Source of the DNA: Hyphococcus sp.
Lineage (GTDB): Bacteria > Pseudomonadota > Alphaproteobacteria > Caulobacterales > Parvularculaceae
Assembly (NCBI GenBank): GCA_028285645.1
Contig: JANQOV010000068.1
Location: 1-64,000 of the forward strand
Length of the DNA: 64,000 bases
Direction of reading: 5' to 3'
In this document: piece by piece, positions 63,766 through 64,000 of the stretch
Numbering within the stretch: the first letter of the stretch is position 1
Layout of the letters: each line of letters begins with the position of its first letter
Translations under genes and position numbers: made by a program
Notes under the pieces: generated by a model
Database searches by the model: none
The model's input: the letters and a program-made list of their open reading frames with translations, nothing else
What the model was told of the DNA's origin: nothing

Positions 63766-64000
63766 ATGGAGACAGAAGTCGCAACAGCCGCAATCGGCGG
63801 TGAGTTCAGCCTTTGGAGCCTGTTTTTTCGCGCAGACCCCATTGTCAAAACCGTCATGGCCATCCTCGTCATCGCATCGGTCTGGTCGTGGGCGATCATT
63901 ATCGACAAGTCGATGGTGTTCGGCCGGCTAAAGCGCAAGTCCAACCGGTTCGAAGATATGTTCTGGTCGGGCAAGCCGCTGGACGATCTTTACCGCAAAC
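63766..64000 (+). CDS. tolQ: Tol-Pal system proton channel subunit TolQ, N-terminal part (runs off the window)
   Basis: 78 residues are in the window. After METEVATAAIGGEFSLWSLFF the first membrane segment is VKTVMAILVIASVWSWAIII, followed by a basic stretch FGRLKRKSNRFEDMFWSG that begins the large cytoplasmic domain, as in TolQ/ExbB/MotA proteins. With ybgC just upstream this is TolQ rather than ExbB. TolQ forms the stator with TolR and energises TolA for outer-membrane constriction. The gene continues beyond the window. Confidence 0.88.
   Translation, partial: METEVATAAIGGEFSLWSLFFRADPIVKTVMAILVIASVWSWAIIIDKSMVFGRLKRKSNRFEDMFWSGKPLDDLYRK

Noticed and set aside
1..64000. CRISPR arrays, tRNA or rRNA genes, insertion sequences, prophage
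   Set aside because: No regularly spaced repeats, cloverleaf-like sequences, transposase or integrase motifs were seen by eye; a tRNAscan or ISfinder run could still find a missed item.

Overview
The window is a stretch of chromosome that most resembles an alphaproteobacterium. This is inferred from gene order and protein families: sucC/sucD/sucA/sucB/lpd on one strand, mutS-glnD-murJ-trpS, zapA plus a small coiled-coil gene divergent from tkt-gap-pgk-aldolase, and ruvC-ruvA-ruvB leading to ybgC and tolQ. The style (GC-rich, rich in GCG/GCC codons, many TTG and GTG starts) would suit the Parvularculales or Caulobacterales/Hyphomonadaceae side, but genus cannot be fixed here. I saw no tRNA, rRNA, CRISPR array, prophage or insertion sequence.

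Layout. 0-6.7 kb: the 5' part of a patatin-like lipase, then small or secreted proteins and single-domain enzymes (isomerase, serine hydrolase, epoxide-hydrolase-like protein, hotdog thioesterase), then rarD overlapping asd. 6.8-10.5 kb: a three-gene operon of a TelA-like protein, a membrane-anchored protein and a long coiled-coil protein with a Gly/Arg/Pro tail. 10.6-16.9 kb: sulfotransferase-like, CAP-domain and OmpW proteins, two acetyltransferases, and a divergent pair of peptidoglycan-recycling genes (LD-carboxypeptidase and Mpl-like ligase). 17-26.5 kb: the succinyl-CoA synthetase and 2-oxoglutarate dehydrogenase genes, with sucC separated from sucD by three unrelated genes and an E2 carrying two lipoyl domains. 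26.5-33.5 kb: membrane proteins, a peptide transporter, a cobalamin adenosyltransferase, a 49-aa membrane protein, a decayed M28 peptidase gene, an OmpA-type porin and a TetR regulator. 33.6-44.6 kb: a class A penicillin-binding protein, a YgjP-type metalloprotease, mutS-glnD-murJ-trpS. 44.7-49 kb: GT2 glycosyltransferase, isoaspartyl peptidase, purU, gpmA, zapA. 49-57.8 kb: tkt-gap-pgk-class I aldolase, coq4, thiE and a Sel1 protein. 57.8-64 kb: ruvCAB, then ybgC and tolQ with envelope and sugar genes placed among them.

Functionally the window is dominated by central carbon metabolism (lower TCA cycle, triose/pentose phosphate steps, gpmA) and by envelope biology (PBP, MurJ, Mpl/LdcA recycling, OmpW, OmpA, Tol-Pal start, glycosyl- and acyltransferases).

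The least expected items are: (1) a dispersed ~100-bp intergenic repeat with complementary ends, three full copies plus one short form, with a compensatory base pair between copies; (2) an M28 peptidase pseudogene lying in an apparently empty region; (3) the TelA-like three-gene operon; (4) a tandem-lipoyl SucB; (5) the split sucC/sucD. No database search was possible; family names rest on motifs and remembered family features.
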